Positions 54,185 through 63,605 of a stretch of DNA of 64,000 bases are shown in pieces. Under the pieces are notes generated by a model. It worked only from the letters and a program-made list of their open reading frames with translations. It ran no database searches and was not told the origin of the DNA. Source of the DNA: Chloroflexota bacterium. GTDB lineage: Bacteria > Chloroflexota > Anaerolineae > UBA4142 > SHND01. The stretch is taken from NCBI GenBank assembly GCA_004295045.1, contig SHND01000037.1, positions 1 to 64,000 of the forward strand, written 5' to 3'. How positions within the stretch are numbered: the first letter of the stretch is position 1; every line of letters begins with the position of its first letter. Both the position numbers and the translations under genes were made by a program.

Positions 54185-54230
54185 GTGACGAGGGACGGCT
54201 GACGAGGAACATTGCCCCGTCACTCGTCAC
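54185..54230. repeat. Imperfect inverted repeat between rpmI and rplT
   Basis: GTGACGAGGGACGG (54185-54198) pairs with CCGTCACTCGTCAC (54217-54230) with one mismatch. Extra GACGAGG and CTGTCACC words flank it. Confidence 0.65.
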
Positions 54231-54249
54231 CTGTCACCTTTCCCATTCC

Positions 54250-54280
54250 GACCAAGTGGCAAGAGGATGCCTTCTTGGTC
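54250..54280 (+). promoter_or_regulatory. Candidate bL20 autogenous control hairpin ahead of rplT
   Basis: GACCAAG (54250-54256) pairs with CTTGGTC (54274-54280), and inside it GGCA pairs with TGCC around a loop AGAGGA, leaving internal T/TT. This two-part stem sits directly before AAGGAG and the rplT ATG. bL20 is known to repress its operon through such leader structures in other bacteria. The assignment here is inference. Confidence 0.5.
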
Positions 54281-54296
54281 ATAAGGAGAAAATAAA

Positions 54297-54689
54297 ATGC
54301 CTCGCGTAAAACGTGGAGTGACCGCGCGTGCGCGTCACAAAAAAGTACTGAAACAAACCAAAGGGCAAGTCGGCTCGCGTCATCTTTTATATCGCCGCGC
54401 GCACGAAGCTCTCACGCACTCGCTCTTTTATCATGACCGTGACCGCCATGATCGCAAAGGCGAATTTCGCCGCCTCTGGATTGCGCGCATCAATGCTGCC
54501 GCCCGTGAAGAAGGCACAACGTACAATCAACTCATGCACGGCTTGAAACTCGCTGGCGTCGAAGTGAATCGCAAAATTCTCGCCGACCTCGCGGTGCGCG
54601 ATGAAGGCGCATTCAAAACGCTCGTAGAAGTATCCAACCAAGCGCGGCAAGCGCAGGCGCCGCAGGCGCAAGAACACACAACCGCCTAA
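54297..54689 (+). CDS. rplT: 50S ribosomal protein bL20
   Basis: The 130-residue protein starts [20 protein letters not shown] and contains [46 protein letters not shown], the two-domain bL20 pattern. It is about ten residues longer than usual through a Gln/Ala-rich tail ([13 protein letters not shown]). A terminator follows. Confidence 0.97.
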   Translation: MPRVKRGVTARARHKKVLKQTKGQVGSRHLLYRRAHEALTHSLFYHDRDRHDRKGEFRRLWIARINAAAREEGTTYNQLMHGLKLAGVEVNRKILADLAVRDEGAFKTLVEVSNQARQAQAPQAQEHTTA

Positions 54690-54699
54690 CGTAGGGTAG

Positions 54700-54725
54700 G
54701 GGCAGGGCTCGTCCCTGCCCTTTTT
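54700..54725 (+). terminator. Terminator of the infC-rpmI-rplT operon
   Basis: GGGCAGGG and CCCTGCCC pair over eight bases with a five-base loop and are followed by five T. A second GCCCTTTTTG tract lies behind it. Confidence 0.88.
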
Positions 54726-54755
54726 GTTTTTGGCTGCCCTTTTTGTTTTCCGAAA

Positions 54756-55529
54756 ATGATCACCAGCGCGTCCAACGAAAAAATAAAATTCGCGCGTTCG
54801 CTCGCGCGCAAAAAAGAACGCGTCGCCGCGCAGCAATTTTTATTGGAAGGCACGCGCTTGATTCAAGAAGCGCAGCGCGCGGGAGCAAACCCCGCGCTTG
54901 TTTTTTACGAACGCAGCGCATTTCAAAATGACGCGCGTTTGCGTTCCATGATTGTGGCGTGGGAACGCGCCAAGCGCGAAGTGTACGAGGTGAGCGTTCA
55001 GGTGCTGCGCGCGCTTTCGGACACCGAAACGCCGCAAGGCATTGCCGCCGTTTTTTCGCTCCCGAAAATTTCACCCAGCCCCAATCCGCAGCTCACGCTG
55101 ATTCTTGACCGCGTGCGCGATCCGGGCAACGTCGGCACCATGCTGCGAACGGCGTGGGCGGCGAACGTCACTTCGGTTTTGCTCGCGCCCGAAACGGCGG
55201 ACGCTTTCAACCCCAAAGTCGTGCGCGCGGCGATGGGCGCGCATTTCCATCTGCCGATGGCGTCCGCGTCGTGGGACGAAATCGCAGAGCAATTGCAAAA
55301 TGTTTCGCACGTGTATTTATCCGACGCGGCGAGTGAAATTTCGTACACGCGTGCCGATTGGTCGCCGCCGTGCGCGTTGATTGTGGGCGGCGAAGCGCAA
55401 GGCGCAAGCGCCGACGCGCGCAAACTCGCAACGGCGACGATTTCGATTCCGATGCCGGGCAGCGCGGAATCGCTCAACGCGGCAGTAGCGGCGGGAATTT
55501 TGCTATTTGAAGCGGTGCGCCGCGTTTGA
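54756..55529 (+). CDS. TrmH/SpoU-family RNA 2'-O-methyltransferase
   Basis: The 257-residue protein has an N-terminal substrate-binding region and the SpoU fold. LILDRVRDPGNVGTMLRTAWA is near residues 109-129, VGGEAQGAS near 209-217 and the closing MPGSAESLNAAVAAGILLFEAVR at 233-255. These are the three SpoU motifs. It methylates ribose in rRNA or tRNA using AdoMet; the target nucleotide is not readable. The start ATG at 54756 has no strong ribosome binding site. It follows the ribosomal operon terminator. Confidence 0.93.
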   Translation: MITSASNEKIKFARSLARKKERVAAQQFLLEGTRLIQEAQRAGANPALVFYERSAFQNDARLRSMIVAWERAKREVYEVSVQVLRALSDTETPQGIAAVFSLPKISPSPNPQLTLILDRVRDPGNVGTMLRTAWAANVTSVLLAPETADAFNPKVVRAAMGAHFHLPMASASWDEIAEQLQNVSHVYLSDAASEISYTRADWSPPCALIVGGEAQGASADARKLATATISIPMPGSAESLNAAVAAGILLFEAVRRV

Positions 55530-55554
55530 AACTCCCCTGTGCCTTTGCTATAAT
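55526..55554 (+). promoter_or_regulatory. Promoter of the comEA group, leaderless arrangement
   Basis: TTGAAA at 55526-55531 and TATAAT at 55549-55554 with a 17-base spacer lie eight bases before the GTG start at 55563. The transcript would begin at or next to the start codon. Confidence 0.7.
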
Positions 55555-55562
55555 CGCGCGCA

Positions 55563-56198
55563 GTGCCAACGATTCCCGACCCCCTCAAACCGTATCGGCT
55601 ATACGTCGCGATGTTCGTGCTGAACCTCGCAATCGTCATTGGCATCATCTATTTGCTCCGTCGCGATGAACCGCGCCAAGTTGTCGTCACGCAGCTGCCG
55701 ACGCGTCCCGCAACTCAAGCCGCGCAAAAATCCGTCACACAAATTTCCGTCACCGTCAGCGGCGCCGTCAATCAACCCGGCACGCTGAAACTCGACAGTG
55801 ACGCGCGTCTGGCGGATGCGTTGCAAAAAGCGGGCGGCGTCCAAGCCGAAGCCGACTTGAGCAAATTGAATTTGACGTTGGCGCTGCAAGATGGCGATAA
55901 GATTGTGGTGCCAAGCCGCGCGACCAGTGTGCCGACGGCAAACAATCTGACCGCGCCAAACCCCTCCGCCGTCGTCACAAATTCTGCCCCTTTAACTGCC
56001 GCTGCAAAATTGAATCTCAATACGGCTACGCTCGAGCAATTGGATACGCTGCCGGGCATCGGACCCGCGCTTGCTCAACGCATCTTGGACTATCGCGCAC
56101 AGCACGGCAGTTTCAAGTCCGTCGCGGAACTGAAAGAGATCAAAGGCATTGGCGACGCGTTATTCGACGAGATCAAGGAAAAGGTCACAGTTCAATGA
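55563..56198 (+). CDS. comEA: ComEA-like DNA-binding protein (SLBB plus helix-hairpin-helix)
   Basis: The 211-residue protein has a membrane helix at about 15-35 and an SLBB-like region near 55-115 ([17 protein letters not shown]). A Thr/Ala-rich linker follows, then a helix-hairpin-helix DNA-binding end with [35 protein letters not shown] at about 148-182. It would bind incoming DNA on the outer face of the membrane during transformation. Start: GTG at 55563 behind a close promoter with no ribosome binding site. Its stop overlaps the cax start (ATGA). Confidence 0.9.
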   Translation: MPTIPDPLKPYRLYVAMFVLNLAIVIGIIYLLRRDEPRQVVVTQLPTRPATQAAQKSVTQISVTVSGAVNQPGTLKLDSDARLADALQKAGGVQAEADLSKLNLTLALQDGDKIVVPSRATSVPTANNLTAPNPSAVVTNSAPLTAAAKLNLNTATLEQLDTLPGIGPALAQRILDYRAQHGSFKSVAELKEIKGIGDALFDEIKEKVTVQ

Positions 56199-57358
56199 GA
56201 CACAGTCCGTTTTCGTTCGGCGTGATTGCCGCGCGTTTTCGAGAACCTTCCACGTGGCTGAATTTGCTGCTCGTGTTTGTCCCCATCACGATTATTTTGG
56301 AATTGTCGCATGGCAATCCGACGTTGTTATTCATCACCGCCGCGTTGGGCATCATCCCACTCGCGGGCTTGCTGGGCGAATCCACAGATGCTCTCGCAGC
56401 GAAAGCGGGCGACCGCATTGGCGCATTGTTGAATGCCACACTCGGTAACGCCGCCGAGTTGATCATCACTATCGTCGCGCTGCAAGCGGGCTTGCTCGAA
56501 GTGGTGAAAGCATCCATCACCGGTTCGATTCTTGGAAATCTTTTGCTGGTGTTGGGCGTGAGTTTGCTCGCCGGTGGATTGAAAAATGGCGTACAGAAAT
56601 TTGATCGCAGCGCGGTGTCGGTGATGATGACGACAATGACGATTGCAATCATCGGGCTCGTGATTCCCTCGTTGTTCGGGCACGCAATTGAAACCGTCAA
56701 TCACGCGTCGGTCGAATACCTGTCGATTGGGGTTGCGATTGCGCTGATGGCAAGTTACATTGTCAGCATGATTTTTACCTTTCGCCAGCCGTCGCAAAAT
56801 GGAGGCGCGGTCGCGGAAGCGGAAGATTCGCCGCACGCGCACCAACCCAAAAAGGGCTTGCTGAAGGATTTTCGCGTCGCGCTTGGCGTGTTGCTTGGTT
56901 CGGTCGCGCTGCTCGCGTTGCTTTCCGAAATTCTCGTCGGCGCGGTCGAGCCGTTGATCGAGGCGCAAGGTCTTTCCGAATTGTTCGTCGGCGTCATCAT
57001 CGTTCCAATCATCGGCAATGCGGCGGAGCATCTGGTCGCGGTAGAGATGGCGCTCAAGAATCGCATGGAGCTGTCGCTCGGCATTGCCATTGGTTCGAGT
57101 TTGCAAATTGCAGTGTTTGTTGCGCCGCTGTTGGTTTTTATTGCGCTGCTGTTTGGGCAGCAACTGACGCTGGTCTTTAATCAATTCGAACTTGCCGCGC
57201 TGCTCGCGGCGGTGATTATTACGGCGTTGATTTCACTCGACGGCGAATCGAATTGGTTCGAAGGAGCGCAGCTCTTGATCGTGTACATTATTCTTGCCAT
57301 CGCGTTTTTCTTTTTGCCGACCGGAGTCGAGGGCGCGGCAGCGCTGCTCGGGCGATGA
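56195..57358 (+). CDS. cax: Ca2+/H+ antiporter (CAX family)
   Basis: The 387-residue membrane protein has about eleven hydrophobic segments arranged as two repeats. Each repeat contains the cation-binding motif, [16 protein letters not shown] near residues 84-99 and [14 protein letters not shown] near 270-283. An acidic/His segment between the halves ([10 protein letters not shown]) is typical. It exports Ca2+ (or another divalent cation) using the proton gradient. The ATG overlaps the comEA stop, and the stop overlaps the methyltransferase ATG. Confidence 0.92.
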   Translation: MRHSPFSFGVIAARFREPSTWLNLLLVFVPITIILELSHGNPTLLFITAALGIIPLAGLLGESTDALAAKAGDRIGALLNATLGNAAELIITIVALQAGLLEVVKASITGSILGNLLLVLGVSLLAGGLKNGVQKFDRSAVSVMMTTMTIAIIGLVIPSLFGHAIETVNHASVEYLSIGVAIALMASYIVSMIFTFRQPSQNGGAVAEAEDSPHAHQPKKGLLKDFRVALGVLLGSVALLALLSEILVGAVEPLIEAQGLSELFVGVIIVPIIGNAAEHLVAVEMALKNRMELSLGIAIGSSLQIAVFVAPLLVFIALLFGQQLTLVFNQFELAALLAAVIITALISLDGESNWFEGAQLLIVYIILAIAFFFLPTGVEGAAALLGR

Positions 57359-58050
57359 ATAATTACTCGCAAGAATGGTTCGACACGTTTCTTGCACCGA
57401 TGTCAACCGAACAAACCGCGCGCGAGATTGATTTTCTCGCGCGCAATTTATTTCAGCCAATATACCAAACGGTTCTCGACGTGTGTTGCGGGATGGGACG
57501 GCACGCGCGCGAACTATCCAAGCGCGGTTATCGTGTCACGGGCGTTGATGTGAATGAATACGCGCTCGAACGCGCGCGAAGCGTTGATTCGCATACGCGC
57601 TATCTGTTGGGCGACATGCGCGCATTGGACGCGTTGGGCGAAACATTCGGCGCCGTCTTGATGCTTTGGCAGAGTTTCGGATATTTCGACGACGCGGCGA
57701 ATGAAAAGATTGTTCGGGACATTGCACGCATTTTGAATCCGCGCGGGCGATTCATTCTTGATATTTACAATCGTGCATTTTTCGAAACGCGTCTGGGCGA
57801 ACGAAAAATCGAAATAGCTTTGCGCGTTATCATTGAAACCAAGACAATGAACAACAATCGCCTGCGCGTGGAACTGGATTACGGCAGCGCGCGCGATGCG
57901 TATGAATGGCAAATTTTTTATCCCAACGAAATTTCCGCGCTCGCCGCACGCTGCGGTTTCCGGGAAATTTTGCGCTGTGCAAATTTCGGGGAGACAATTG
58001 CGGTTCGTTCTGACATTCCGCGTATGCAATTCGTGTTTGAAAAAACATGA
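57355..58050 (+). CDS. SAM-dependent methyltransferase (class I)
   Basis: The 231-residue protein has the AdoMet motif VLDVCCGMGRHARELSKRGYRVTGVDVNE near residues 40-68, with GxGxxG as CGMGRH, followed by LGDMRAL and FGAVLMLWQSFGYFDD. The acceptor is unknown. A longer frame begins at 57253 inside cax; the ATG at 57355 overlaps the cax stop (ATGA) and is preferred. Its own stop overlaps the ATPase start, so translation of the group is coupled. Confidence 0.88.
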   Translation: MNNYSQEWFDTFLAPMSTEQTAREIDFLARNLFQPIYQTVLDVCCGMGRHARELSKRGYRVTGVDVNEYALERARSVDSHTRYLLGDMRALDALGETFGAVLMLWQSFGYFDDAANEKIVRDIARILNPRGRFILDIYNRAFFETRLGERKIEIALRVIIETKTMNNNRLRVELDYGSARDAYEWQIFYPNEISALAARCGFREILRCANFGETIAVRSDIPRMQFVFEKT

Positions 58051-60839
58051 ACGAAACATTCATTCCTTATCGCGAAACCGTCGCGGGTGTTTTGAAACAT
58101 TTCAACGGCGATGCGGCACGCGGCTTGAGCGCGGGCGAAGCGCAAGCGCGCCTCGCGCGTTACGGCAAGAACGAATTGCCGCCCGCGCCCCCCACTCCCG
58201 CCTGGCGCAAATTCCTCGCGCAGTTTCAAAATCCGCTGACAGTCCTTTTGTTGGTAGCGACCCTCATCTCGTTTATCGCGTGGTTGATCGAAGAGGAGAG
58301 CAATTTCCCGTATGAAGCGCTGACTATTCTGGCGATTGTGATTCTCAACGCCGTCTTGGGATACATTCAAGAAAATCGCGCCGAACACGCCGTCGCGGCG
58401 CTGCAAGCCATGTCTGCGCCAACCGCTCGCGTATTGCGCGATGGCGAACCCCAATCCATCCCCGCCCGCGACCTTGTTTCCGGCGATATTCTGCTGCTCG
58501 AAGAGGGCGATACGATTCCGGCTGACGGGCGCGTAATCGAATCCATTTTGCTGCGAGTGGCGGAAAGCGCGCTGACGGGCGAGAGTAGCGCAGTCTCCAA
58601 AGACAGTGAGCCGATTCCGGAAGAAGTTGGCATTGGCGATCAGAGCAACATGATTTTTAGCGGAACGGCTGTGGTGTCGGGGCGCGGGCGCGCGATCGTA
58701 ATCACGACCGGCGCAGGCACCCAAATCGGGCAAATCGCAGGCACGCTGCATGAGCAGCAAGAGGAGCCGACGCCGTTACAAAAGGAATTGGACTATGTTG
58801 GTTCATTGCTCGGCAAAATAGTGGTTGCGATTGCCGTGCTGATGGGGCTGACGTTGTTGATCGCGAATCGCGGAACACATTCGCTGAATCAACTCGTTGA
58901 TATTTTGCTGCTCGCGGTTTCGCTCGCGGTGGCGGCGGTGCCCGAAGGACTCACTGCGATTACGACGATTGTGTTGTCGCTGGGAATGTCGCGCATGGCA
59001 AAGCGCAACGTGATTGTACGAAAATTGAGCGCGGTCGAAACGCTCGGCTCGACGACCGTGATTTGTACGGACAAGACCGGTACGCTCACGAAAAATGAAA
59101 TGACGGTGCGCGCGGTGGTCACGCCGTTGGGACGCGTTGATTTGACGGGCAGTGGGTACGAACCGAGCGGTGAAATTTTGCAAGATGGAAAAAAGGCGAG
59201 CGATGAAGCTTTGCTCGCGCAGACAAGCCGCACGCTGCGCTTTGCCGCATTGGCGAACAACGCGCGCTTGCTTGAACAGGATGGGCGTTGGACGATTCAA
59301 GGCGACCCGACCGAAGGCGCGCTTTTGGTTGCCGCGTACAAGGTCGGCATTACCGCGCGCGAATTGCAGCAGCGTTTTTCGCGCATTGCCGAAGTGCCGT
59401 TCTCTTCGGAACGCAAAATGATGTCAGTGGTGGTTGCGGACGCCTCCACTACAGAACGCATCGCGGTGGCGTCAAAAGGCGCGCCCGATATTTTGCTCGC
59501 GCGCTGCAAGGAAGAACGCGTTGGCGAGGACATTCGACAACTGACCGCAGACCGCCGACGAGAAATCCAAGAAAGCATCGACGAGCTCGCGCATGAGGCG
59601 CTGCGTACGCTTGGAATTGCGTATCGCTACTTGGACCGCAATACGCTCACCGGAAAAATTTCCGAAGAGCAAGAGGAAGAGTTGGTGTGGCTCGGCGCCG
59701 TGGGCATGATGGACCCGCCGCGCGAAGAGGCGCAGGCGGCGGTACAACTCGCGAAAAAAGCCGGTGTGCGTTCAATTATGATTACGGGCGATCATCCCGC
59801 CACCGCCGCCGCGATCGGTCAAGAACTGGGCATTCTTGGCAAAGGGGAACGCGCCGTCACCGGCGCGGAATTGCAAAAAACGGATGAAGTAAAATTGCGC
59901 GCGATGGTTGAAAAGGTCGCAGTCTTTGCGCGCGTCGCGCCGGAACACAAATTGCGCATCGTTCGTGCGCTGAAAGCGAATGGTGAGATCGCGGCAATGA
60001 CGGGCGATGGTGTGAATGACGCGCCCGCGTTGAAAGCGGCGGATATTGGCGTGGCGATGGGCATCACGGGGACGGACGTTTCCAAAGGCGCTGCGGACAT
60101 GATTCTCACGGATGACAACTTTGCCAGCATCGTCGCGGCGGTGGAAGAGGGGCGCGCGATTTTTGCCAACATTCAAAAATTTTTGCGCTATCTCCTCTCA
60201 TCCAATATCGGCGAAGTGTTGGTGATGTTTTTTGGCGTCGTGTTGGGAACGCAGATTGGTTTGTTGCCCGAAGCGGAATCGGCGGTTATCGTCCCGTTGT
60301 TATCCACCCAAATTTTGTGGATCAATTTGCTCACCGATTCGGGACCCGCGCTCGCGCTCGGTATGGATCCGCCCGACGGCGATGTGATGAAAAAACCGCC
60401 GCGCAATCCCAAGAGCCGTGTCATCACGCGCACGATCTGGTTCGACATTTTTTTCGTCGGCGTGATTATGATGATTGGCACGCTCGTGGTGATGGACGCC
60501 TCACTGCCGGGCGGATTCATTCCCGGAACAAGCGGTTCGATGCATTACGCGCGAACGATGGCGTTCACGACGCTGGTGTTTTTTCAACTGTTCAACGCGT
60601 TCAATTCGCGTTCCGATGAATTGTCTGCCTTTACCGGATTGTTCCGCAACAAGTGGTTGTGGGGAGCAGTGGGCATTTCGATTGTGCTTCAAGTGATTGT
60701 AGTTTACGCGCCGTTTTTGCAAAAAGCATTTGGGACTGTCCCGCTTTCTGCAACCGATTGGATCACCTGTTTTCTCGTGGGCAGTACGGTCTTGTGGCTG
60801 CGCGAAATTGTCAAAGTATGGCAGCGCCGACGCGCCTAA
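58047..60839 (+). CDS. Cation-transporting P-type ATPase (Ca2+-type)
   Basis: The 930-residue P2-type ATPase starts with the N-terminal cation ATPase domain and has the phosphatase motif LTGESSAVSK near residue 175. The phosphorylation motif CTDKTGTLTKNEM is near 342-354, the nucleotide-domain KGAPD near 476, and the hinge TGDGVNDAPALKAADIGVAMG near 650-670. About ten membrane helices are present, with the PEGL cation site in M4 (AVPEGLTA). The pattern fits Ca2+-ATPases. It follows cax and the methyltransferase with overlapping start and stop codons; two Ca2+ exporters therefore share one transcript. Confidence 0.93.
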   Translation: MNETFIPYRETVAGVLKHFNGDAARGLSAGEAQARLARYGKNELPPAPPTPAWRKFLAQFQNPLTVLLLVATLISFIAWLIEEESNFPYEALTILAIVILNAVLGYIQENRAEHAVAALQAMSAPTARVLRDGEPQSIPARDLVSGDILLLEEGDTIPADGRVIESILLRVAESALTGESSAVSKDSEPIPEEVGIGDQSNMIFSGTAVVSGRGRAIVITTGAGTQIGQIAGTLHEQQEEPTPLQKELDYVGSLLGKIVVAIAVLMGLTLLIANRGTHSLNQLVDILLLAVSLAVAAVPEGLTAITTIVLSLGMSRMAKRNVIVRKLSAVETLGSTTVICTDKTGTLTKNEMTVRAVVTPLGRVDLTGSGYEPSGEILQDGKKASDEALLAQTSRTLRFAALANNARLLEQDGRWTIQGDPTEGALLVAAYKVGITARELQQRFSRIAEVPFSSERKMMSVVVADASTTERIAVASKGAPDILLARCKEERVGEDIRQLTADRRREIQESIDELAHEALRTLGIAYRYLDRNTLTGKISEEQEEELVWLGAVGMMDPPREEAQAAVQLAKKAGVRSIMITGDHPATAAAIGQELGILGKGERAVTGAELQKTDEVKLRAMVEKVAVFARVAPEHKLRIVRALKANGEIAAMTGDGVNDAPALKAADIGVAMGITGTDVSKGAADMILTDDNFASIVAAVEEGRAIFANIQKFLRYLLSSNIGEVLVMFFGVVLGTQIGLLPEAESAVIVPLLSTQILWINLLTDSGPALALGMDPPDGDVMKKPPRNPKSRVITRTIWFDIFFVGVIMMIGTLVVMDASLPGGFIPGTSGSMHYARTMAFTTLVFFQLFNAFNSRSDELSAFTGLFRNKWLWGAVGISIVLQVIVVYAPFLQKAFGTVPLSATDWITCFLVGSTVLWLREIVKVWQRRRA

Positions 60840-60870
60840 AAAAAGCGAGCCGTTCAACGGCTCGCTTTTT
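60837..60870. terminator. Bidirectional terminator between convergent genes
   Basis: AAAAAGCGAGCCG, loop TTCAA and CGGCTCGCTTTTT form a stem with T runs in both directions. It serves the Ca2+ ATPase and the BpsA paralogue, which converge here. Confidence 0.9.
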
Positions 60871-61931
60871 CATTTCCATGCTTCGTAATAACCCTCTTCA
60901 TCAAAATAAAAGACTTGAGACAGTTCCGCTTCAAAATCTGCCGCAGGTTGAAATGTCGGCAAAGTTTCAAGGCGGTAAAACGCAAAGCGATACCACGGAC
61001 GCCCCGCTAACGTTGACAGCGCGGGAATGTCAGCGATAGGTTTTTCATCGGGCCACGGCACGTATTCGGTGAACGGCGGCAGAATGTGCGTGAACGCGAT
61101 TTCGTGATGGTTCAGCAAACGTTTCTGCCAGCGCGCCCATTTCGAGAGCGACGCTTCCAAAACGGTCGCGCCAAAATAACCCGCGTGCGCGTCCCCTGCT
61201 TGCAACAACGCCAATCCTTTTTCCGCCCACAACAAAAGCCCGGCTTCGGTTTCGGGCGGGTCGCACACGTACGTGTCGAACGTGCCGACGAGTTCGCGCG
61301 GCAGATGTTTGGTCAAATCTTGCGCGCGCACAGTAATCGGTAGTTGGTTATCACGCGCGATTTTTGAAATATATTCGCAAATGCGTTCGTCAATTTCCAA
61401 AACGGTGATGGACTCGGCAAGTCCCGTCAACGCAATCGCGATGCTCGCCATATCGTCGTCGCCGAGATTGACGATCCGATTGCCTTGCAGATCGCCCATG
61501 TGAACCATTATCGCGAGCCGACGGAAAAAAGATTCGGGCGTCATCGAACCTTGATCGAGTTCAGGATTTTCCCCGCGCGGGCGCGCGTCATAAATCGGCA
61601 GAAATTTTTCGTACGCCTCGCGCAGCGGTTCCCAAATCACGCCGCTGCCCGCGCAACCGGGATCGGTCAAATTTGGCGCGCCACTTACGCGCAATTCATT
61701 CGCCAACGCGCTGCCGCGCTCGGTCAATTTTGTCGTGTCGCCTTCGTAACGAATATAGCCGCCGCTTTGCAGCTCGCGCAAAATTCGCACCGCAAACGGA
61801 AATGGAATCCGCGCGCGCGCGAACCAATCCCACGGCGCGTCATCGCTCATAATCGCGCGCAATATTTTTTTTACATCACCCTGCGTAATGTGGTCCGGTA
61901 ATTTCGTGCGGAGAGATTGAAACTCACTCAA
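60870..61931 (-). CDS. bpsA: BpsA-type branched-polyamine (aminopropyltransferase) paralogue
   Basis: The 353-residue protein has an N-terminal winged-helix-like region (residues 1-90). The Rossmann-type catalytic part has IVNLGDDDMASIAIAL near 165-180, EIDERICEYI near 190 and the substrate motif YVCDPPETEAGLLLWAEKGL near 232-251. GDDD and DPPE match BpsA (N4-bis(aminopropyl)spermidine synthase). It transfers aminopropyl groups from decarboxylated AdoMet to make branched polyamines. The TTG start at 61931 has GAGG seven bases upstream; the longer frame overlaps the upstream fusion gene. Confidence 0.85.
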   Translation of the reverse strand: MSEFQSLRTKLPDHITQGDVKKILRAIMSDDAPWDWFARARIPFPFAVRILRELQSGGYIRYEGDTTKLTERGSALANELRVSGAPNLTDPGCAGSGVIWEPLREAYEKFLPIYDARPRGENPELDQGSMTPESFFRRLAIMVHMGDLQGNRIVNLGDDDMASIAIALTGLAESITVLEIDERICEYISKIARDNQLPITVRAQDLTKHLPRELVGTFDTYVCDPPETEAGLLLWAEKGLALLQAGDAHAGYFGATVLEASLSKWARWQKRLLNHHEIAFTHILPPFTEYVPWPDEKPIADIPALSTLAGRPWYRFAFYRLETLPTFQPAADFEAELSQVFYFDEEGYYEAWK

Positions 61932-61974
61932 ATGAACGCCTCTGCTGGTTAGAGAATTCAGTGCCTGTGACTTG

Positions 61975-63531
61975 TCAAACCGGCACCGGCAACGTGATCG
62001 GCTCGGGCAATAGACCCATGCGCACTCGTCCGCGCGGAATTTTGATGTATTCGGTGTTGCGCGGACGAAAATGTTTTTCCAACTGCTGAACGATTTTTTG
62101 CGGGTCGGCATCGCCGCAAGTAAAAACATCCAACGCGACGTACCCGAGTTCGGGCCACGCGTGCAGCGACAAATGCGATTCCGCAAGCAAAGCAATTGCC
62201 GAATATCCTTGCGGATAAAAACGGCGCACGTTCAAATCCAGCAAGGTTGCGCGCGCAGAGCGCACTGCTTGTTCAATCGCATCGGCGAGCCCATTTTCCG
62301 ACTGGGCGTTTTCGCAGTTCCAAAATTCGGCGATGACGTGCCGTCCCAAGCCGTTCTGCGCTTGCGCAGCGCGCTGGGCAGACGCGTTCAAGAATTCTTC
62401 GGGGACGGGAATGGGCGATTGCGCCTGTCCGCTTGCCAGCACTGCCCACGCTTCGTCCAACGATTCGGCATCTTGGTACAATTCATCGTGCGGGTTGGAA
62501 TCGTAATCGGCGGGCGGCACAAATTCTTTGAGCGTCTCGACGCGAAAAAAGGACGAGCGATACCATGGGGCGCGCGGCGGAACGAGCATGGGCGGAAAAT
62601 TGATGTTGACTCCGCTGCCGAGTTCATTCCCTTTGGCGTACAAACTGAACGGCTCGCTGATGTGCGTGAAAACGAGCGCGTGATTTTGCAGCAAATGGCG
62701 CTCCCACACATTCCATTTCAACATGGATGCCTCGATGAGCGTGATGCCGAAATAGCCCGCGCGTCCGCCGCCCGGGGCGAGCATCGCCAAACCTTTTTCT
62801 ACAAATAACAACAGCCCTTGAATTGTTTCCGACGGGTCGGTGACAAAGGTGTCGAAATGGGCGCGCAGGTCGGCTGGCAATTTCTCGCGCGCGTCGTGTT
62901 GAATCACGCGCAGGTTGAGATTTTTTTCGCGCGCGACGCGTTCGATAAATTCACACAAACGCGGATCAATTTCGACGACGACAATCTCGCGCGGCAGCCC
63001 GGTCAGCGCAAGCGCGAGACTCAACAGATCATCATCGCCCAAGAGCAAAATCCTTTGGTCGGCGACATCGCCTTTGGCGTACATCAACGCCAAACGTCGA
63101 AAGACGGAATCGGCAGTCAGCGCGCCCTGGTCGTAGGTGGATTCGGCGGGGGGACGTTGGGCGAGGAGCGGAATGAATTGATGATACGCGTCGTGAAAGG
63201 GTTCAAATTCAAAGCCACTGCCCGCGCACGTTTGACAGGTCACATTTTCGGTGCGCGCAACGCGCAGCTCACGCGCCAGCGCCTCACCTTGTTTTGTGAG
63301 CCGCACCTCAGAGGTAGACGCGCCGGAGGAATCGGGGAATTCCAACAAGCCGCGTTCGCGCAGTTTTTGAAGAATATCCAACAAATCCGCAAAAGGCACA
63401 TTTGCATGTCCCGCGACTTGCCACGCATCAGCGGACAAAGTTTCATCCGCATATTCGAGAATTGCGCGCAAGACGCGCGCGATATCGTCACTGCCCGCGC
63501 CGGTGAGACGCGAGAGAGCCGTCATTTCCAT
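61975..63531 (-). CDS. BpsA-like aminopropyltransferase fused to SpeD (S-adenosylmethionine decarboxylase)
   Basis: The protein has 518 residues. Residues 1-390 are BpsA-like: a winged-helix start with a CQTCAGSG segment near 97, RILLLGDDDLLSLAL near 157-171, VVVEIDPRLCEFIE, and TFVTDPSETIQGLLLFVEKG, where Ser replaces the second Pro of DPPE. Residues 394-505 are a complete SpeD: GRHVIAEFW, LLAESHLSLHAWPELGYVALDVFTCG (self-cleavage at Glu451-Ser452, pyruvoyl from Ser452), and EYIKIPRGRVRM. One chain thus joins the enzyme making decarboxylated AdoMet to the one using it. The paralogue follows at 61931. Confidence 0.88.
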   Translation of the reverse strand: MEMTALSRLTGAGSDDIARVLRAILEYADETLSADAWQVAGHANVPFADLLDILQKLRERGLLEFPDSSGASTSEVRLTKQGEALARELRVARTENVTCQTCAGSGFEFEPFHDAYHQFIPLLAQRPPAESTYDQGALTADSVFRRLALMYAKGDVADQRILLLGDDDLLSLALALTGLPREIVVVEIDPRLCEFIERVAREKNLNLRVIQHDAREKLPADLRAHFDTFVTDPSETIQGLLLFVEKGLAMLAPGGGRAGYFGITLIEASMLKWNVWERHLLQNHALVFTHISEPFSLYAKGNELGSGVNINFPPMLVPPRAPWYRSSFFRVETLKEFVPPADYDSNPHDELYQDAESLDEAWAVLASGQAQSPIPVPEEFLNASAQRAAQAQNGLGRHVIAEFWNCENAQSENGLADAIEQAVRSARATLLDLNVRRFYPQGYSAIALLAESHLSLHAWPELGYVALDVFTCGDADPQKIVQQLEKHFRPRNTEYIKIPRGRVRMGLLPEPITLPVPV

Positions 63532-63534
63532 TTT

Positions 63535-63605
63535 TGATTTTGGATTTCTGATTTATGATTTTGTAGGAATCCCTGAAAAATCATAAATCCCAAATCATAA
63601 ATCAT
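63535..63605. repeat. GATTTATGATTTT hairpin between polX and the BpsA-SpeD gene
   Basis: GATTTATGATTTT (63550-63562) and AAAATCATAAATC (63577-63589) pair perfectly over 13 bases. Further copies of the same word lie on both sides. The same word family occurs after zwf (16250) and near 45010. Confidence 0.75.
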
